Positions 55,270 through 64,000 of a stretch of 64,000 nucleotides of DNA are shown piece after piece. Both the position numbers and the translations under genes were made by a program. Location: NCBI GenBank assembly GCA_031291615.1, contig JARLIS010000006.1:1-64000 (forward strand), read 5' to 3'. The notes beneath the pieces were generated by a model. The model made no database searches. It was not told the origin of the DNA and worked only from the letters and a program-made list of their open reading frames with translations. Position 1 is the stretch's first letter, and each line of letters opens with the position of its first letter. The stretch is from Parvibaculum sp. Lineage in GTDB: Bacteria; Pseudomonadota; Alphaproteobacteria; Parvibaculales; Parvibaculaceae.

Positions 55270-56808
55270 TCAGCGGAAGAGGCCCTTAGACGATTTTTTC
55301 GCCAGGGCGCTGAAACCGACGCCATCGCCCTTTGGATTGGGGTTCAGCGTGCAGGTGCCGGCCGGCAATCCATCGGGACAGACGATTGCGTTGACCGGAG
55401 AGCTGATATCGGCCGGGCCGGACTGAAGCGCGGCGACGCCGCCGCTTCCGCCCTTGGACACGGCAGCCATGACCGCGCCCTCGATCGCCGCCCCGCCCTT
55501 CGGCGCGCCCGCGCCAGCGCCCGCGACGTAGAGACCCTTGGTTTCAGGGTTCACCACCATCACCGGCACGAGGAAGGCCGAACCGAGACCCTTGACCGGC
55601 GCTTCCGGCGAGGAAGCGAAAGCAACGCCGGTTCCTTCCGCGATGCGGCCGCTGCCGAATGCGCCGTTCATGGTGACGGCGCAGGCGACCGCGCCGCCCC
55701 TGGTGTCGACGGTGGCGAAGGTGGTTGAGCCGAAGTCGCCGTTGAGCGCCGCGCCGCCCGGCGCACCCAGCGCGACGGCGGTGCGCTCGGCCGCAGCGGC
55801 CAGCGCCTCGGCGCCCGAAGCGCCCTGAATGTTAGGCCAGAGCGCCGAGGCAAATGCGCCGGCGCCAAGTCCCTTGGCCGGCAGGGCGACGGCGACGTCG
55901 CCCGCTGCGATCAATTGCGCGGGCGCGACTTCGGGCCGGTAGTCGGTCAGATCGGACTGGCTGAGCATGCCGCCCTTCTGATGCGCCTGATCGACAAGCA
56001 GTCCGCCGGTTTCGCCTTCATAGAAGCCGCCGACGCCGCGCGAACGAATCCGGGCGAGCGTCGTCGCCAGCGCAGTCTGCGAAAGAAGGTCCGTCTCCTG
56101 ATAAGGATGGCTGCCGTCGCGATCATAGATGGCCGCGAGATCGGATGAACCGGCGATCACGGCGGCTGCGTCGTTGAGACGCCGCGCCGAAGCGCGCGAC
56201 ACGTTGAATCCGGTGCCGGCGATGCGCTCGGCAGGCGAGACCAGTTCGGACCAGAGCGCCGTGCCGTGGCGCGCCTGCAAAAGGGCAAAGCCGCGGACAT
56301 TGCCGGGAATGCCGAAGGGCCCGCCGTCGCGCGGGCGGCGCGTCAGAAAGGCGATGCTTTCGACCTCGCCGAGTTTCACTTCGGCTTTCTTGCTGCCTTT
56401 CTTCTTCACGCCGTGATCGGCGTCACGAACGAGGCAAACGCCGCCGCCGCCGAGGCCGGCGGCCGAGGGATAGGTTACGGAAAGAGCAAAATAAAGCGCG
56501 GTGGCCGCATCTGCGGCGTTACCGCCGTTTTCCAGTACGCCGCGCGCAATCAGGGCCGCCATCGGCTCGTCGGCAACGACGGCACCGGCAAATGAGGAAT
56601 CCGAGGTGTCCATCGCGAGTTTCTTGCCGGCGATGTCGTCGCGCTGCGATTTGGTTTCGAGGTCGCTTGTCACAGTGGAGCCGAGCGGGCCGTCGGACGA
56701 ACTTCCCATTCCCATGTCCGGCAGCATGGAGCAGCCCGCAAGGGTCGCTACGAGTGCAAGATTGACGGCGCGGGCAACTTTGGGCCGATACGGCTTTAAC
56801 CACGTCAT
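55270..56808 (-). CDS. Gamma-glutamyltransferase-like lipoprotein
   Basis: 512 residues. The lipobox LAGC puts the lipidated Cys at about 26 (ALVATLAGCSML). The rest follows the Ntn-hydrolase GGT fold: GAVVADEPMAALIARGVLENGGNAADAATALYFALSVTYP, GGGGVCLV, IPGNVRGFALLQARHG, and the autoprocessing/catalytic Thr in FGSTTFATVDTRGGAVACAVTMN (about 361). It is short for GGT and lacks its typical arginine region, so the substrate may differ from glutathione. The start at 56808 is chosen for a usual signal peptide; the frame is open 15 codons further. Confidence 0.82.
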   Translation of the reverse strand: MTWLKPYRPKVARAVNLALVATLAGCSMLPDMGMGSSSDGPLGSTVTSDLETKSQRDDIAGKKLAMDTSDSSFAGAVVADEPMAALIARGVLENGGNAADAATALYFALSVTYPSAAGLGGGGVCLVRDADHGVKKKGSKKAEVKLGEVESIAFLTRRPRDGGPFGIPGNVRGFALLQARHGTALWSELVSPAERIAGTGFNVSRASARRLNDAAAVIAGSSDLAAIYDRDGSHPYQETDLLSQTALATTLARIRSRGVGGFYEGETGGLLVDQAHQKGGMLSQSDLTDYRPEVAPAQLIAAGDVAVALPAKGLGAGAFASALWPNIQGASGAEALAAAAERTAVALGAPGGAALNGDFGSTTFATVDTRGGAVACAVTMNGAFGSGRIAEGTGVAFASSPEAPVKGLGSAFLVPVMVVNPETKGLYVAGAGAGAPKGGAAIEGAVMAAVSKGGSGGVAALQSGPADISSPVNAIVCPDGLPAGTCTLNPNPKGDGVGFSALAKKSSKGLFR

Positions 56809-56956
56809 GCGCACTATGGGGTCCCCCCGTTTGGCCGTGCCCGGCCGTTTCACAATTCGGCCTTTATTCCCGGCTTTCCTCGTAACATCCGAGTGGCGCC
56901 GGATTCGCCGTGCTCTATTTTGGCAGCATATACGATTTGACCCTTCGCACGTCGGC

Positions 56957-56984
56957 TTTGCCGCGCCATGGACGGCCTTATAAT
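56957..56984 (+). promoter_or_regulatory. Sigma-70-type promoter of the M48 protease gene
   Basis: -35 TTTGCC (56957), 16-bp spacer and a perfect -10 TATAAT (56979-56984), about 95 bp before the start at 57086. Confidence 0.45.
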
Positions 56985-57085
56985 ATCGCTAATACCGTTT
57001 AGTCGGCTCGGGTTGCCGTTTCAACGGCGATTTATTGTCGCGAGGCTTAGAGGTGACCGTTGAAAGCGGGACTTTGGGGATCAAG

Positions 57086-58585
57086 ATGAAATTCTCCCGG
57101 TACATTAAAAAGACAGGCGCGTTCTGCCTGTCCTCCCTGCTTGTCTTCGCCGGAGCAACCGTTCCGGCGCGGGCCGACGGCATATCTCTGGTGCGCGACG
57201 CGGAAACCGAGAATTTGATCCGCGACTATTCGGTGCCGATCTGGCGCGCGGCGGGCCTGCTGCCCTCCTCGGTCCGCGTCTATCTCGTCGAGGACGGCTC
57301 GATCAACGCCTTCGTCGCCGGCGGCCAACGCCTGTTCATCAACACCGGCCTGATCACACAGATCGACGAGCCGATGGAGCTCTACGGCGTCATCGCGCAT
57401 GAAACCGGCCATATGGCCGGCGGTCACCTCGCCCGCGGTTCCGAGGCGATGGACAAGATGAAACTGCCCATGATCGCCACCATGGTGCTCGGCGTTGGCG
57501 CGATGGTCGCAGGCGCGGGCGATGCCGGCATGGCGGTGCTGGCGGGAGGCGGTCAGGTCATTCAACGCTCGCTGCTCGCCTATAGCCGCCAGCAGGAAGG
57601 TAGCGCCGACGAGGCCGGCGCCACATTCCTGCAACGGGCGGGTCTTTCCGGCCGCGGCATGCTCGACCTCTTTTCCAAATTCCGCGACCAGGAAGCCCTG
57701 AGCACGACGCAGCAAGATCCCTTCGTTCGCAGCCATCCGGTTTCCGAGGATCGTCTTGCCGCCCTTGAAGACCGCGTCAAGGCGTCGCCCTATTACGGCA
57801 GGAACGACTCCCCCGAGAGCGTGCACAGATTCAAGATGGTGCAGGCGAAGCTCAACGGCTTCATGGACGATCCGGAAGTCACCTTCCGGCGCTACCCGAA
57901 TTCGGATCAGAGCGATTATGCGCGGTATGCGCGTTCGATCGCCTATCACAAGGCGGGCAACAACGATAAATCGCTGGCCGAACTCGATCCGCTCATCAAA
58001 AAGGATCCCAAAAATCCTTATCTTTGGGAGTTGAGGGGACAGGTGCAGTTCGAGAGCGGCAAGGTCGCCGAATCCGTGCCGGACTACAGGAAAGCGCGCT
58101 CGCTGCTGCCGGACGATCCGCAGCTCCAGCTCGAGCTCGCTCAGGCTCTGCTTTCAGTCGACAAGTCGGACCTTGGCAACAAGGCGCTCGACGTCAGCAG
58201 TTCGGCAAGCGATGCCCGAATTGCCGGCGCCGACCAGACAGGCGTGCTGCCCTCGCCGCTTCCCTCGAACAAGCCGCAGCTCCAGACCATACCCACGGAA
58301 ACGCAGCTTACGCGGGAGGCGCTCGGCTATCTCCAGTCCTCGGTCAAAATCGATCCGGAGAACCCGACTACCTTCTATCAATTGGCCATCGCCTACGGGC
58401 AGCTCAACAACATCGCCATGGCGGAACTGGCCACCGCCGAGTATTACGAAAGCATCGGCGCCATGCGCGATGCGCGCGGCCACGCCGCCAAGGCCCAGAG
58501 AATGCTCAAGGAAGGATCGCCTGAATGGTTGCGTGCGCAGGACATCATCACGGAAGGCGGCGGACCGGGGGGAGGGCCGGAATGA
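57086..58585 (+). CDS. M48 metalloprotease with TPR repeats (BepA/YfgC-like)
   Basis: 499 residues. Signal peptide (FCLSSLLVFAGATVPARA), zinc motif HETGH (about 105-109, IAHETGHMAGGHLARG) with the third ligand Glu in QQEGSADEAGATFL, and C-terminal TPR repeats (about 290-490, AELDPLIKKDPKNPYLWELRGQVQFESGKVAESVPDYRKA). BepA-type proteases check outer-membrane protein assembly in the periplasm. Its stop overlaps the start of a DsbA-like gene by ATGA, so folding and degradation functions are coupled. The start at 57086 has GGGGATCAAG upstream. Confidence 0.92.
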   Translation: MKFSRYIKKTGAFCLSSLLVFAGATVPARADGISLVRDAETENLIRDYSVPIWRAAGLLPSSVRVYLVEDGSINAFVAGGQRLFINTGLITQIDEPMELYGVIAHETGHMAGGHLARGSEAMDKMKLPMIATMVLGVGAMVAGAGDAGMAVLAGGGQVIQRSLLAYSRQQEGSADEAGATFLQRAGLSGRGMLDLFSKFRDQEALSTTQQDPFVRSHPVSEDRLAALEDRVKASPYYGRNDSPESVHRFKMVQAKLNGFMDDPEVTFRRYPNSDQSDYARYARSIAYHKAGNNDKSLAELDPLIKKDPKNPYLWELRGQVQFESGKVAESVPDYRKARSLLPDDPQLQLELAQALLSVDKSDLGNKALDVSSSASDARIAGADQTGVLPSPLPSNKPQLQTIPTETQLTREALGYLQSSVKIDPENPTTFYQLAIAYGQLNNIAMAELATAEYYESIGAMRDARGHAAKAQRMLKEGSPEWLRAQDIITEGGGPGGGPE

Positions 58586-59352
58586 TGCGCGCACTCGTCT
58601 TCGCCGCCGCGATGCTTGGTTTCATCGCGAGCGCAGGCGTCGCGATGGCCGCGCCGCAGACTGCTCCGAAAAGTTTCAGCGATGCGCAGACGCGCAGCAT
58701 CGAAACGATCGTGCACGACTACCTGTTGAAGCATCCCGAAGTATTGCTTGAGGCCATGCAGGCCTATGACGACAAGCAGGCCGCCGCGAAGGCGCATGCC
58801 CAGAACAAGGCGGTCGCCGCCAATCGCGCGCCGATCTATGACGATCCGACGTCTTTCGTAGCCGGCAATCCGCAAGGCGACGTCACCATCGTCGAGTTCT
58901 TCGATTACCAGTGCGGCTATTGCAAGCGCGTATTCGAGCCGTTGATGGACGAGATCAAGAAGGACGGGAACATCCGCCTGATCCTCAAGGAGTTTCCCAT
59001 TCTCGGGCCGAAGTCGGTGGTCGCATCTCACGCCGCGCTCGCCTCGATGAAGCAGGGCAAATATTTCGAGTTTCATCAGGCGCTCTTCCGCAACAAGGCG
59101 GCGCTCACCGACGACCGGATCATCGAGATCGCCAAGAGCGTCGGCATCGATCCGGTACAGATGAAAAAGGATATGGCCGATCCGAAGATCATCAAGATCA
59201 TCGACCGCAACGAGGAGCTTGCGCGCGCGCTCGCCATCGACGGCACGCCGGGCTTCGTCATCGGAGACAAGGTTCACGCAGGCGCGCTCGACGCCGATGA
59301 GCTGGCGGCGGAAGTAAAGGCCGCCCGCGCCGGCCAGGAAACGTCTAGATGA
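58582..59352 (+). CDS. Periplasmic DsbA-family thioredoxin-fold protein (Com1/ScsC-like)
   Basis: 256 residues: a signal peptide ([23 protein letters not shown]), an N-terminal helix segment ([23 protein letters not shown]) typical of Com1-like oligomerising proteins, then the thioredoxin fold with [15 protein letters not shown] (CxxC about 111-114) and cis-Pro [14 protein letters not shown]. It should oxidise or isomerise disulfides in envelope proteins. ATGA overlap with the M48 gene; ATG 58585 is an equal start choice. Confidence 0.9.
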   Translation: MMRALVFAAAMLGFIASAGVAMAAPQTAPKSFSDAQTRSIETIVHDYLLKHPEVLLEAMQAYDDKQAAAKAHAQNKAVAANRAPIYDDPTSFVAGNPQGDVTIVEFFDYQCGYCKRVFEPLMDEIKKDGNIRLILKEFPILGPKSVVASHAALASMKQGKYFEFHQALFRNKAALTDDRIIEIAKSVGIDPVQMKKDMADPKIIKIIDRNEELARALAIDGTPGFVIGDKVHAGALDADELAAEVKAARAGQETSR

Positions 59353-60157
59353 GGCCGGAGAGCGGCGAGGACGGGTCGGCGTATTTCTTCTTCGGCATGC
59401 GGCCGGCGAGATAGGCAAGCCGGCCCGCCTCGACGGCAAGCTTCATGGCGCGCGCCATCATCACCGGGTTCTTCGCCTCCGCGATCGCGGTGTTCATCAG
59501 CACACCGTCGCAGCCGAGTTCCATCGCAATGGCGGCATCCGACGCCGTGCCGACGCCAGCATCGACGAGAACGGGTACTTTCGATTGCTCGACGATGAGG
59601 CGGATATTGATGGGGTTCTGGATGCCGAGGCCGGAGCCGATGGGGGCCGCAAGCGGCATGATCGCCGCGCAGCCCAGGTCTTCGAGTTTCTTCGCCATCA
59701 GCGGATCGTCGGTGCAATAGACCATCACCTCGAACCCGTCTTTCAACAGCACGTCGGCGGCGCGTAGCGTCTCGATCATGTCGGGGTAAAGGGTCTTCGT
59801 GTCGCCCAGCACTTCGAGCTTCACCAGGTTCCAGCCGCCCGCCTCGCGCGCCAGGCGCAATGTGCGGATCGCTTCTTCCGCCGTGTAGCAACCAGCGGTG
59901 TTCGGCAGATAGGTCACCTTCTTCGGGTCGATATAGTCGACGAGCATCGGCTCCTTGGGATTGGTGACATTCACGCGACGCACCGCGACCGTGACGATCT
60001 CGGCGCCCGCCGCTTCGACGGCGGCGGCGTTCTCGGCCAGATCCTTGTATTTGCCGGTGCCGACGATCAGGCGCGAGCGATAGGTTTTGCCGGCGATGGT
60101 GAGTCCATCCTCGCCGCGCGCCCTTTCAACCGTCGTGACCTTTGCCGTTTCCACCAC
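59345..60157 (-). CDS. thiG: Thiazole synthase
   Basis: 270 residues starting with GTG after GAGGAGAAGTGAA. ThiG signatures: [32 protein letters not shown], the Schiff-base Lys in [16 protein letters not shown] (about 113), and [11 protein letters not shown]. It makes the thiazole of thiamine from DXP, sulfur on ThiS-COSH and dehydroglycine. It follows thiS by 27 bp and overlaps the end of the DsbA-like gene by 8 bp tail to tail. Confidence 0.96.
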   Translation of the reverse strand: MVETAKVTTVERARGEDGLTIAGKTYRSRLIVGTGKYKDLAENAAAVEAAGAEIVTVAVRRVNVTNPKEPMLVDYIDPKKVTYLPNTAGCYTAEEAIRTLRLAREAGGWNLVKLEVLGDTKTLYPDMIETLRAADVLLKDGFEVMVYCTDDPLMAKKLEDLGCAAIMPLAAPIGSGLGIQNPINIRLIVEQSKVPVLVDAGVGTASDAAIAMELGCDGVLMNTAIAEAKNPVMMARAMKLAVEAGRLAYLAGRMPKKKYADPSSPLSGLI

Positions 60158-60184
60158 TTCACTTCTCCTCGTTCGCCGGGGCCG

Positions 60185-60385
60185 TCAGCCGCCTCCGACA
60201 AAATGAACGATCTCCAGCCGGTCGCCCTCGCCCAGCTGCGTGTCGCCATAGGCCGAACGCGGTACGATTTCCAGATTGCGCTCGATGGCGACCTTGCGCG
60301 GCTCGAGGCCGAAACGTTCGATGAGGCCGAGAACCGAAATCGGTCCCTCGACCTCGATATTATCCCCGTTAACCGTCAGCTGCAT
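60185..60385 (-). CDS. thiS: Sulfur carrier protein ThiS
   Basis: 66 residues with the ubiquitin-like ThiS pattern MQLTVNGDNIEVEGPISVLGLIERF, NLEIVPRSAYGDTQL, DRLEIVHFVGGG. The C-terminal Gly-Gly carries the sulfur as thiocarboxylate; here three Gly stand at the end. No other thi gene and no TPP riboswitch is next to it. Confidence 0.93.
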   Translation of the reverse strand: MQLTVNGDNIEVEGPISVLGLIERFGLEPRKVAIERNLEIVPRSAYGDTQLGEGDRLEIVHFVGGG

Positions 60386-60623
60386 GTCGGACGCCGTTTC
60401 CGCCGGGGCACCCTCGGGCCCTGTCCGGCGGGATAATGGGTGAGGCAACCCGCCATTTCAAGCAAGGGTTAAACCCTTTCGCGGTAAAGGAGACTTGCGT
60501 ATAACTGGACCGCCTCGAATCGAGGCTTCGACCGGGGTCTCGGGGGCCCGATCCGGGCGAGCGAGCGAAAACCTTTCCTATTTTGTCGGCCCACCACGGC
60601 AGGCGCGGACCTCGGAAACGAAG

Positions 60624-61109
60624 ATGGCCAAGCGGACATCCAAAGCGAGCAAGTCGAGCAAAGGCGGCGCGAGAAAGCCCGTCTATGTGCTGAACGGACC
60701 GAACCTCAACCTGCTCGGCCAGCGGGAGCCCGAGATTTACGGCTCGACCACGCTTGCCGACATCGAGAAGCTCGTCGCCGCCCGCGCCAAGGCGCTCGGC
60801 CTCTCCGTCATCTGTTTGCAGTCGAACCATGAGGGCGAGCTCGTCTCCTGGATTCAGGAGGCGCGCAGCATGGCGTCGGGCGTCATTATCAACGCGGCCG
60901 CCTACTCCCACACGTCGATCGCCATTCACGACGCGCTGGCGATGCTCGACATTCCCGCCGTTGAGGTTCATATCTCGAACGTCTACAAGCGCGAAGAATT
61001 CAGGCACTACTCCTACGTGTCGTCCGTCGTCAAAGGCGTGATATGCGGCCTCGGCGTGCAAGGATATGCGCTTGCGCTTGAGGCGATCCTCGCCGACATT
61101 TCGAAATAA
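60624..61109 (+). CDS. aroQ: 3-dehydroquinate dehydratase, type II
   Basis: 161 residues. A short Lys/Ser-rich N-terminus ([15 protein letters not shown]) precedes the core [23 protein letters not shown] with the catalytic Tyr, [29 protein letters not shown] and the catalytic His in [19 protein letters not shown]. Third step of the shikimate pathway. aroQ-accB-accC in this order is widely conserved in alphaproteobacteria. Confidence 0.96.
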   Translation: MAKRTSKASKSSKGGARKPVYVLNGPNLNLLGQREPEIYGSTTLADIEKLVAARAKALGLSVICLQSNHEGELVSWIQEARSMASGVIINAAAYSHTSIAIHDALAMLDIPAVEVHISNVYKREEFRHYSYVSSVVKGVICGLGVQGYALALEAILADISK

Positions 61110-61176
61110 GACAGGAACCGGGACATTGGCCCCTACGCGCCCCAAGGCCCAGACACAGGGAAGCACCGCAAGCGAG

Positions 61177-61623
61177 ATGAGCAAAGCAGGCGTCGATCAG
61201 GATCTGATCCGGCAGTTGGCGGCCCTCCTCAAGGAGACCGACCTCAGCGAAATTGAAATCGATACGGGCTCGTTGAAGCTGCGCGTGGCGCGGCAGGTGA
61301 ACCAGGTGTCGGTCCCGGTGGCCATGCAGGCAGCGCCCGTTGCAGCGGCGCCTGCCGCCGTCGCGGCGCCTGTGAGCGACGCCGCGAACCCCGGTGCGTT
61401 GACGTCGCCCATGGTCGGCACGACCTATCTCGCCGCCGAACCGGGCGCCGCGCCCTTCGTGACGCTCGGCACCAAGGTAAGCGCGGGCCAGACGGTGCTC
61501 ATCATCGAAGCGATGAAGACCATGAACCACATCCCGGCGCATCGCGCGGGCACGGTGACGAAGATACTCGTCGAAGACGGCCAGCCGGTCGAGTTCGGCG
61601 AACCTCTCGTCATCATCGAATAG
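61177..61623 (+). CDS. accB: Acetyl-CoA carboxylase biotin carboxyl carrier protein
   Basis: 148 residues from ATG 61177. N-terminal helix DQDLIRQLAALLKETDLSEIEIDTGSLKLRVAR, an Ala/Pro/Val-rich linker, and the biotinyl domain with SPMVGTTYLAAEPGAAPFV and the biotinylated Lys in IIEAMKTMNHI (about 113). A TTG at 61126 has a much better ribosome site (AGGAA eight bases before) and would add 17 residues, so the start is open. Confidence 0.93.
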   Translation: MSKAGVDQDLIRQLAALLKETDLSEIEIDTGSLKLRVARQVNQVSVPVAMQAAPVAAAPAAVAAPVSDAANPGALTSPMVGTTYLAAEPGAAPFVTLGTKVSAGQTVLIIEAMKTMNHIPAHRAGTVTKILVEDGQPVEFGEPLVIIE

Positions 61624-61633
61624 GCCGGAGGCC

Positions 61634-62977
61634 ATGTTCGAAAAAGTCCTGATCGCAAATCGCGGCGAAATCGCGCTGCGCATCCACCGCGCCTGCCGGG
61701 AGATGGGCATCAAGACGGTCGCCGTGCATTCGACGGCCGACGCCGATGCCATGCATGTGCGCCTCGCCAATGAAAGCGTCTGCATCGGCCCGCCGCCCGC
61801 GAGCGAAAGCTACCTGAACATTCCGGCCATCATCTCGGCCTGCGAGATCACAGGGGCGGACGCCGTCCATCCGGGCTACGGCTTCCTGTCCGAAAATGCG
61901 CGCTTCGCCGATATTCTTGATGCCCATGGCATCACCTTCATCGGTCCGACGGCGGATCACATCCGCCTGATGGGCGACAAGATCCAGGCCAAGGTCACGG
62001 CCCGGTCGCTCGGCATCCCTTGCGTGCCGGGTTCCGCCGGCGCCATCCGCACCGACGAAGAAGCCTATGAAGTCGCCAAGGAGACGGGCTATCCCGTGCT
62101 CGTGAAGGCGGCGGCGGGCGGCGGCGGGCGCGGCATGAAGGTCGCGCGTTCGGAAGACGAGTTGTCGGGCGCGCTTTCGACCGCCCGCGCGGAGGCGAAG
62201 GCCGCCTTCGGCGACGATGCGCTCTACATGGAAAAATATCTCGGTCAGCCGCGTCACATCGAGATGCAGATCATTGCCGACAGCCATGGCAATGTTGCGC
62301 ATCTGGGCGAGCGCGATTGTTCGCTTCAGCGCCGCCACCAGAAGGTGCTGGAAGAGTGCCCCTCGCCCGCCCTCAACGCGGTGCAGCGCCAGAAGATCGG
62401 CGATATCGTGCGCGACGCGATTGCGAAGCTCGGCTATCTCGGCGTCGGCACGATCGAGTTCCTTTATGAAGATGGCGAGTTCTATTTCATCGAAATGAAC
62501 ACGCGCCTTCAGGTCGAGCATCCGATCACCGAAGCCGTCACCGGCATCGACATCGTGCGCGAGCAGATCAGGATCGCGGCGGGGCTCGAAATGAGCTTCA
62601 CGCAGGACGATGTGACCTTTTCCGGCCACGCCATCGAATGCCGCATCAATGCCGAAGATCCGCGGACGTTCACGCCCTCGCCCGGCACGATCAAGGGCTT
62701 CCATACGCCCGGCGGCCTCGGCGTGCGCGTCGACTCGGCGGCTTATTCCGGCTATCGCATCCCGCCCTATTACGACAGCCTGATCGGCAAGCTCGTGGTG
62801 CATGGGCGTAATCGCAACGAATGCCTGATGAGGCTTCGCCGCTCGCTGCATGAATTCGTCATCGACGGGATCAAGACGACGATTCCGCTGTTCCAGGACC
62901 TCGTCAACGAGCCCGATTTCGTGAATGGCGACTATCACATTCACTGGCTTGAGAACTACCTCAGGAATAAAGCCTGA
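61634..62977 (+). CDS. accC: Acetyl-CoA carboxylase, biotin carboxylase subunit
   Basis: 447 residues: FEKVLIANRGEIALRIHRACREMGIKTVAV, HPGYGFLSENARFAD, the ATP-grasp glycine loop AAAGGGGRGMKVAR (about 158-171), EKYLGQPRHIEMQI, catalytic FIEMNTRLQVEHPITEAVTGIDIV. It carboxylates biotin on AccB in the first step of fatty-acid synthesis. It follows accB by 10 bp with a GGAGG site. Confidence 0.97.
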   Translation: MFEKVLIANRGEIALRIHRACREMGIKTVAVHSTADADAMHVRLANESVCIGPPPASESYLNIPAIISACEITGADAVHPGYGFLSENARFADILDAHGITFIGPTADHIRLMGDKIQAKVTARSLGIPCVPGSAGAIRTDEEAYEVAKETGYPVLVKAAAGGGGRGMKVARSEDELSGALSTARAEAKAAFGDDALYMEKYLGQPRHIEMQIIADSHGNVAHLGERDCSLQRRHQKVLEECPSPALNAVQRQKIGDIVRDAIAKLGYLGVGTIEFLYEDGEFYFIEMNTRLQVEHPITEAVTGIDIVREQIRIAAGLEMSFTQDDVTFSGHAIECRINAEDPRTFTPSPGTIKGFHTPGGLGVRVDSAAYSGYRIPPYYDSLIGKLVVHGRNRNECLMRLRRSLHEFVIDGIKTTIPLFQDLVNEPDFVNGDYHIHWLENYLRNKA

Positions 62978-63038
62978 GGCGACGACCGATTTTCTTTTCC
63001 GTTCGCGGTGAACTTCGTCCCAGGGGACCGAAGGCTCG

Positions 63039-63746
63039 ATGAGCAACATTGATTCCGATGTGCTGCTCCGCGCTTATGCCTATGGCGTCTTTCCCATGGC
63101 GGAGGCGCGCGACGATCCGCAACTTTACTGGATCGACCCGGAGCGGCGCGGCGTGCTGCCCCTAGACAAGTTCCATCTGCCCAAACGCCTGAAGCGCACC
63201 GTGCGCTCGCGCCGTTTCGAGGTGCGCATCGATACGAGCTTCCGCGAAACGATGCTCGGCTGCGCGGAGACGGGCGCGGCGCGCGAAGGCACATGGATCA
63301 ACGACCGTATCGTCGATCTCTATGTCGATCTCTTCGAGCGCGGCCACGCTCATTCGGTCGAATGCTGGCGGGAGGGGAAACTCGTCGGCGGGCTTTACGG
63401 CGTGTCACTCGGTGCGGCCTTTTTCGGCGAGAGCATGTTCAGCCGCGAAACCGATGCGAGCAAAGTCGCCCTCGTCTATCTCGTCGCGCGGCTGATTGTC
63501 GGCGGCTACAGGCTGCTCGACACGCAATTCGTCACCGAGCACCTGAAGCAGTTCGGCACTGTCGAAATTTCACGCGACAGCTATCGCGCGCGGCTGCACG
63601 AGGCCACGGCGATGCGGGCGGATTTCTACCGGATGCCCGTTCAGGGCGCCTTGGGTGCGGCCGGAGCGGCGGGAGCCGCAGGAGACGGCGGCGTCATCGA
63701 CGAGGCGATGGGCGACCCTTTGCAGGTGTTGAGCCAAACGTCGTAG
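63039..63746 (+). CDS. aat: Leucyl/phenylalanyl-tRNA--protein transferase
   Basis: 235 residues. Family blocks: [104 protein letters not shown], and [24 protein letters not shown]. It adds Leu or Phe to N-terminal Lys/Arg for N-degron proteolysis by ClpAP. The last ~30 residues are Gly/Ala-rich and not part of the family; their DNA is also the 3' end of the opposite-strand DUF2155 gene. Confidence 0.95.
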   Translation: MSNIDSDVLLRAYAYGVFPMAEARDDPQLYWIDPERRGVLPLDKFHLPKRLKRTVRSRRFEVRIDTSFRETMLGCAETGAAREGTWINDRIVDLYVDLFERGHAHSVECWREGKLVGGLYGVSLGAAFFGESMFSRETDASKVALVYLVARLIVGGYRLLDTQFVTEHLKQFGTVEISRDSYRARLHEATAMRADFYRMPVQGALGAAGAAGAAGDGGVIDEAMGDPLQVLSQTS

Positions 63747-64000
63747 ACCGGGTGCTCCAGCGCGTTGAGGCCGGGGCTTTCGGCAAACATCCAGCCTTTG
63801 AATATCGGGTTCGGATCGACGACGTTCTTTTCCTCGTCGATCTGCCTGACTTCGAGATAGGCGGCCGTCTGCGGCGGCTCCTCGGGGGGCTTCTTGTCGC
63901 AAGCCCGCACCGTGACTTCCAGCGCGCCGAAGCGCGTTGGCTTGCCGACTGGCGCGTCGAACTTCGTCACCCGCGCCGTGATCTTGTCGAGACCGCTGAA
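63641..64000 (-). CDS. DUF2155-domain protein (3' part, cut by the window edge)
   Basis: The frame enters at 64000 and ends at 63641. The segment [51 protein letters not shown], quoted here by its start, continues to [34 protein letters not shown], the DUF2155 pattern with two conserved Cys. Relatives are small secreted proteins of alphaproteobacteria, usually near aat and lpxC-type genes, of unknown role. After the domain comes a Pro/Ala-rich tail ([16 protein letters not shown]). The gene overlaps aat by 106 bp on the opposite strand. Confidence 0.85.
   Translation of the reverse strand, partial: FSGLDKITARVTKFDAPVGKPTRFGALEVTVRACDKKPPEEPPQTAAYLEVRQIDEEKNVVDPNPIFKGWMFAESPGLNALEHPVYDVWLNTCKGSPIASSMTPPSPAAPAAPAAPKAP

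Noticed and set aside
60386..60500. Possible TPP riboswitch upstream of thiS
   Set aside because: The conserved CTGAGA and ACCTGA-type segments are absent in the leader on the minus strand.

Overview
The window is about 64 kb of GC-rich chromosomal DNA. It looks like an alphaproteobacterium, most likely of the Hyphomicrobiales (Rhizobiales) type; a Parvibaculum-like organism is possible, but that is only an inference from gene style. The signs are a sigma-54 glnB-glnA unit, one large iscR-iscS-sufBCDS-sufT-sufA operon, convergent or divergent pairs such as tyrS/anmK, an M23 peptidase followed by a bactofilin, a YhdP-type AsmA protein, an RNase E with an acidic insert, and intergenic palindromic repeats of the kind common in this group. 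I see no phage, insertion sequence, CRISPR array, rRNA or tRNA gene. This is core chromosome with a few accessory genes.

Layout. 1-7.9 kb: a cut-off reading frame, an aminotransferase (-), glnB-glnA under a sigma-54 promoter, lemA plus a TPM-domain protein, a beta-lactamase-fold protein and an old-yellow-enzyme oxidoreductase, with a cluster of palindromic repeats between them. 8-13.9 kb: parE, a histidine kinase (-), a DEAD-box helicase with a good sigma-70 promoter, and a secreted SnoaL-like protein. 13.9-22.3 kb: a sorbosone/glucose-type dehydrogenase, an M20 amidohydrolase, a coniferyl-type aldehyde dehydrogenase, a diguanylate cyclase, two PaaG-like crotonases, an isoprenylcysteine-methyltransferase-like membrane protein and a TfoX-domain protein. 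22.4-29.9 kb: the Fe-S cluster assembly operon, read leftward from iscR, with an IscR-like operator upstream.

30-38.7 kb: an alpha/beta hydrolase, an AraC regulator with a coupled small ORF, a divergent HAF-repeat autotransporter, anmK/tyrS, an FkbM methyltransferase and a ferritin-like di-iron protein with a striking palindrome in its promoter. 38.7-46.3 kb: a 1172-residue YhdP/AsmA-like protein, a peroxiredoxin carrying a histone-H1-like tail followed by a DUF455 di-iron protein, and the M23 peptidase/bactofilin pair. 46.3-55.2 kb: prfB with a programmed +1 frameshift, penicillin-binding protein 1A, an N-acetylmuramoyl-L-alanine amidase, and rne. 55.2-64 kb: a gamma-glutamyltransferase-like lipoprotein, a BepA-like M48 protease coupled to a DsbA-like protein, thiSG, the aroQ-accB-accC group, aat, and the cut-off end of a DUF2155 gene overlapping aat antisense.

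Themes. Nitrogen assimilation (glnBA), Fe-S assembly (suf), envelope building and quality control (PBP1A, amidase, M23, bactofilin, YhdP, BepA-like, DsbA-like, anmK), fatty-acid synthesis (accBC) and RNA metabolism (rne, DEAD-box) dominate. I did not find an unmistakably new multigene system. The most unusual items are the palindrome-controlled di-iron protein (37437-38649), the H1-tailed peroxiredoxin with its di-iron neighbour (42429-44146), the AraC/small ORF/HAF autotransporter locus (30655-33941), the His/Asp-rich insert in RNase E, and the aat/DUF2155 antisense overlap.
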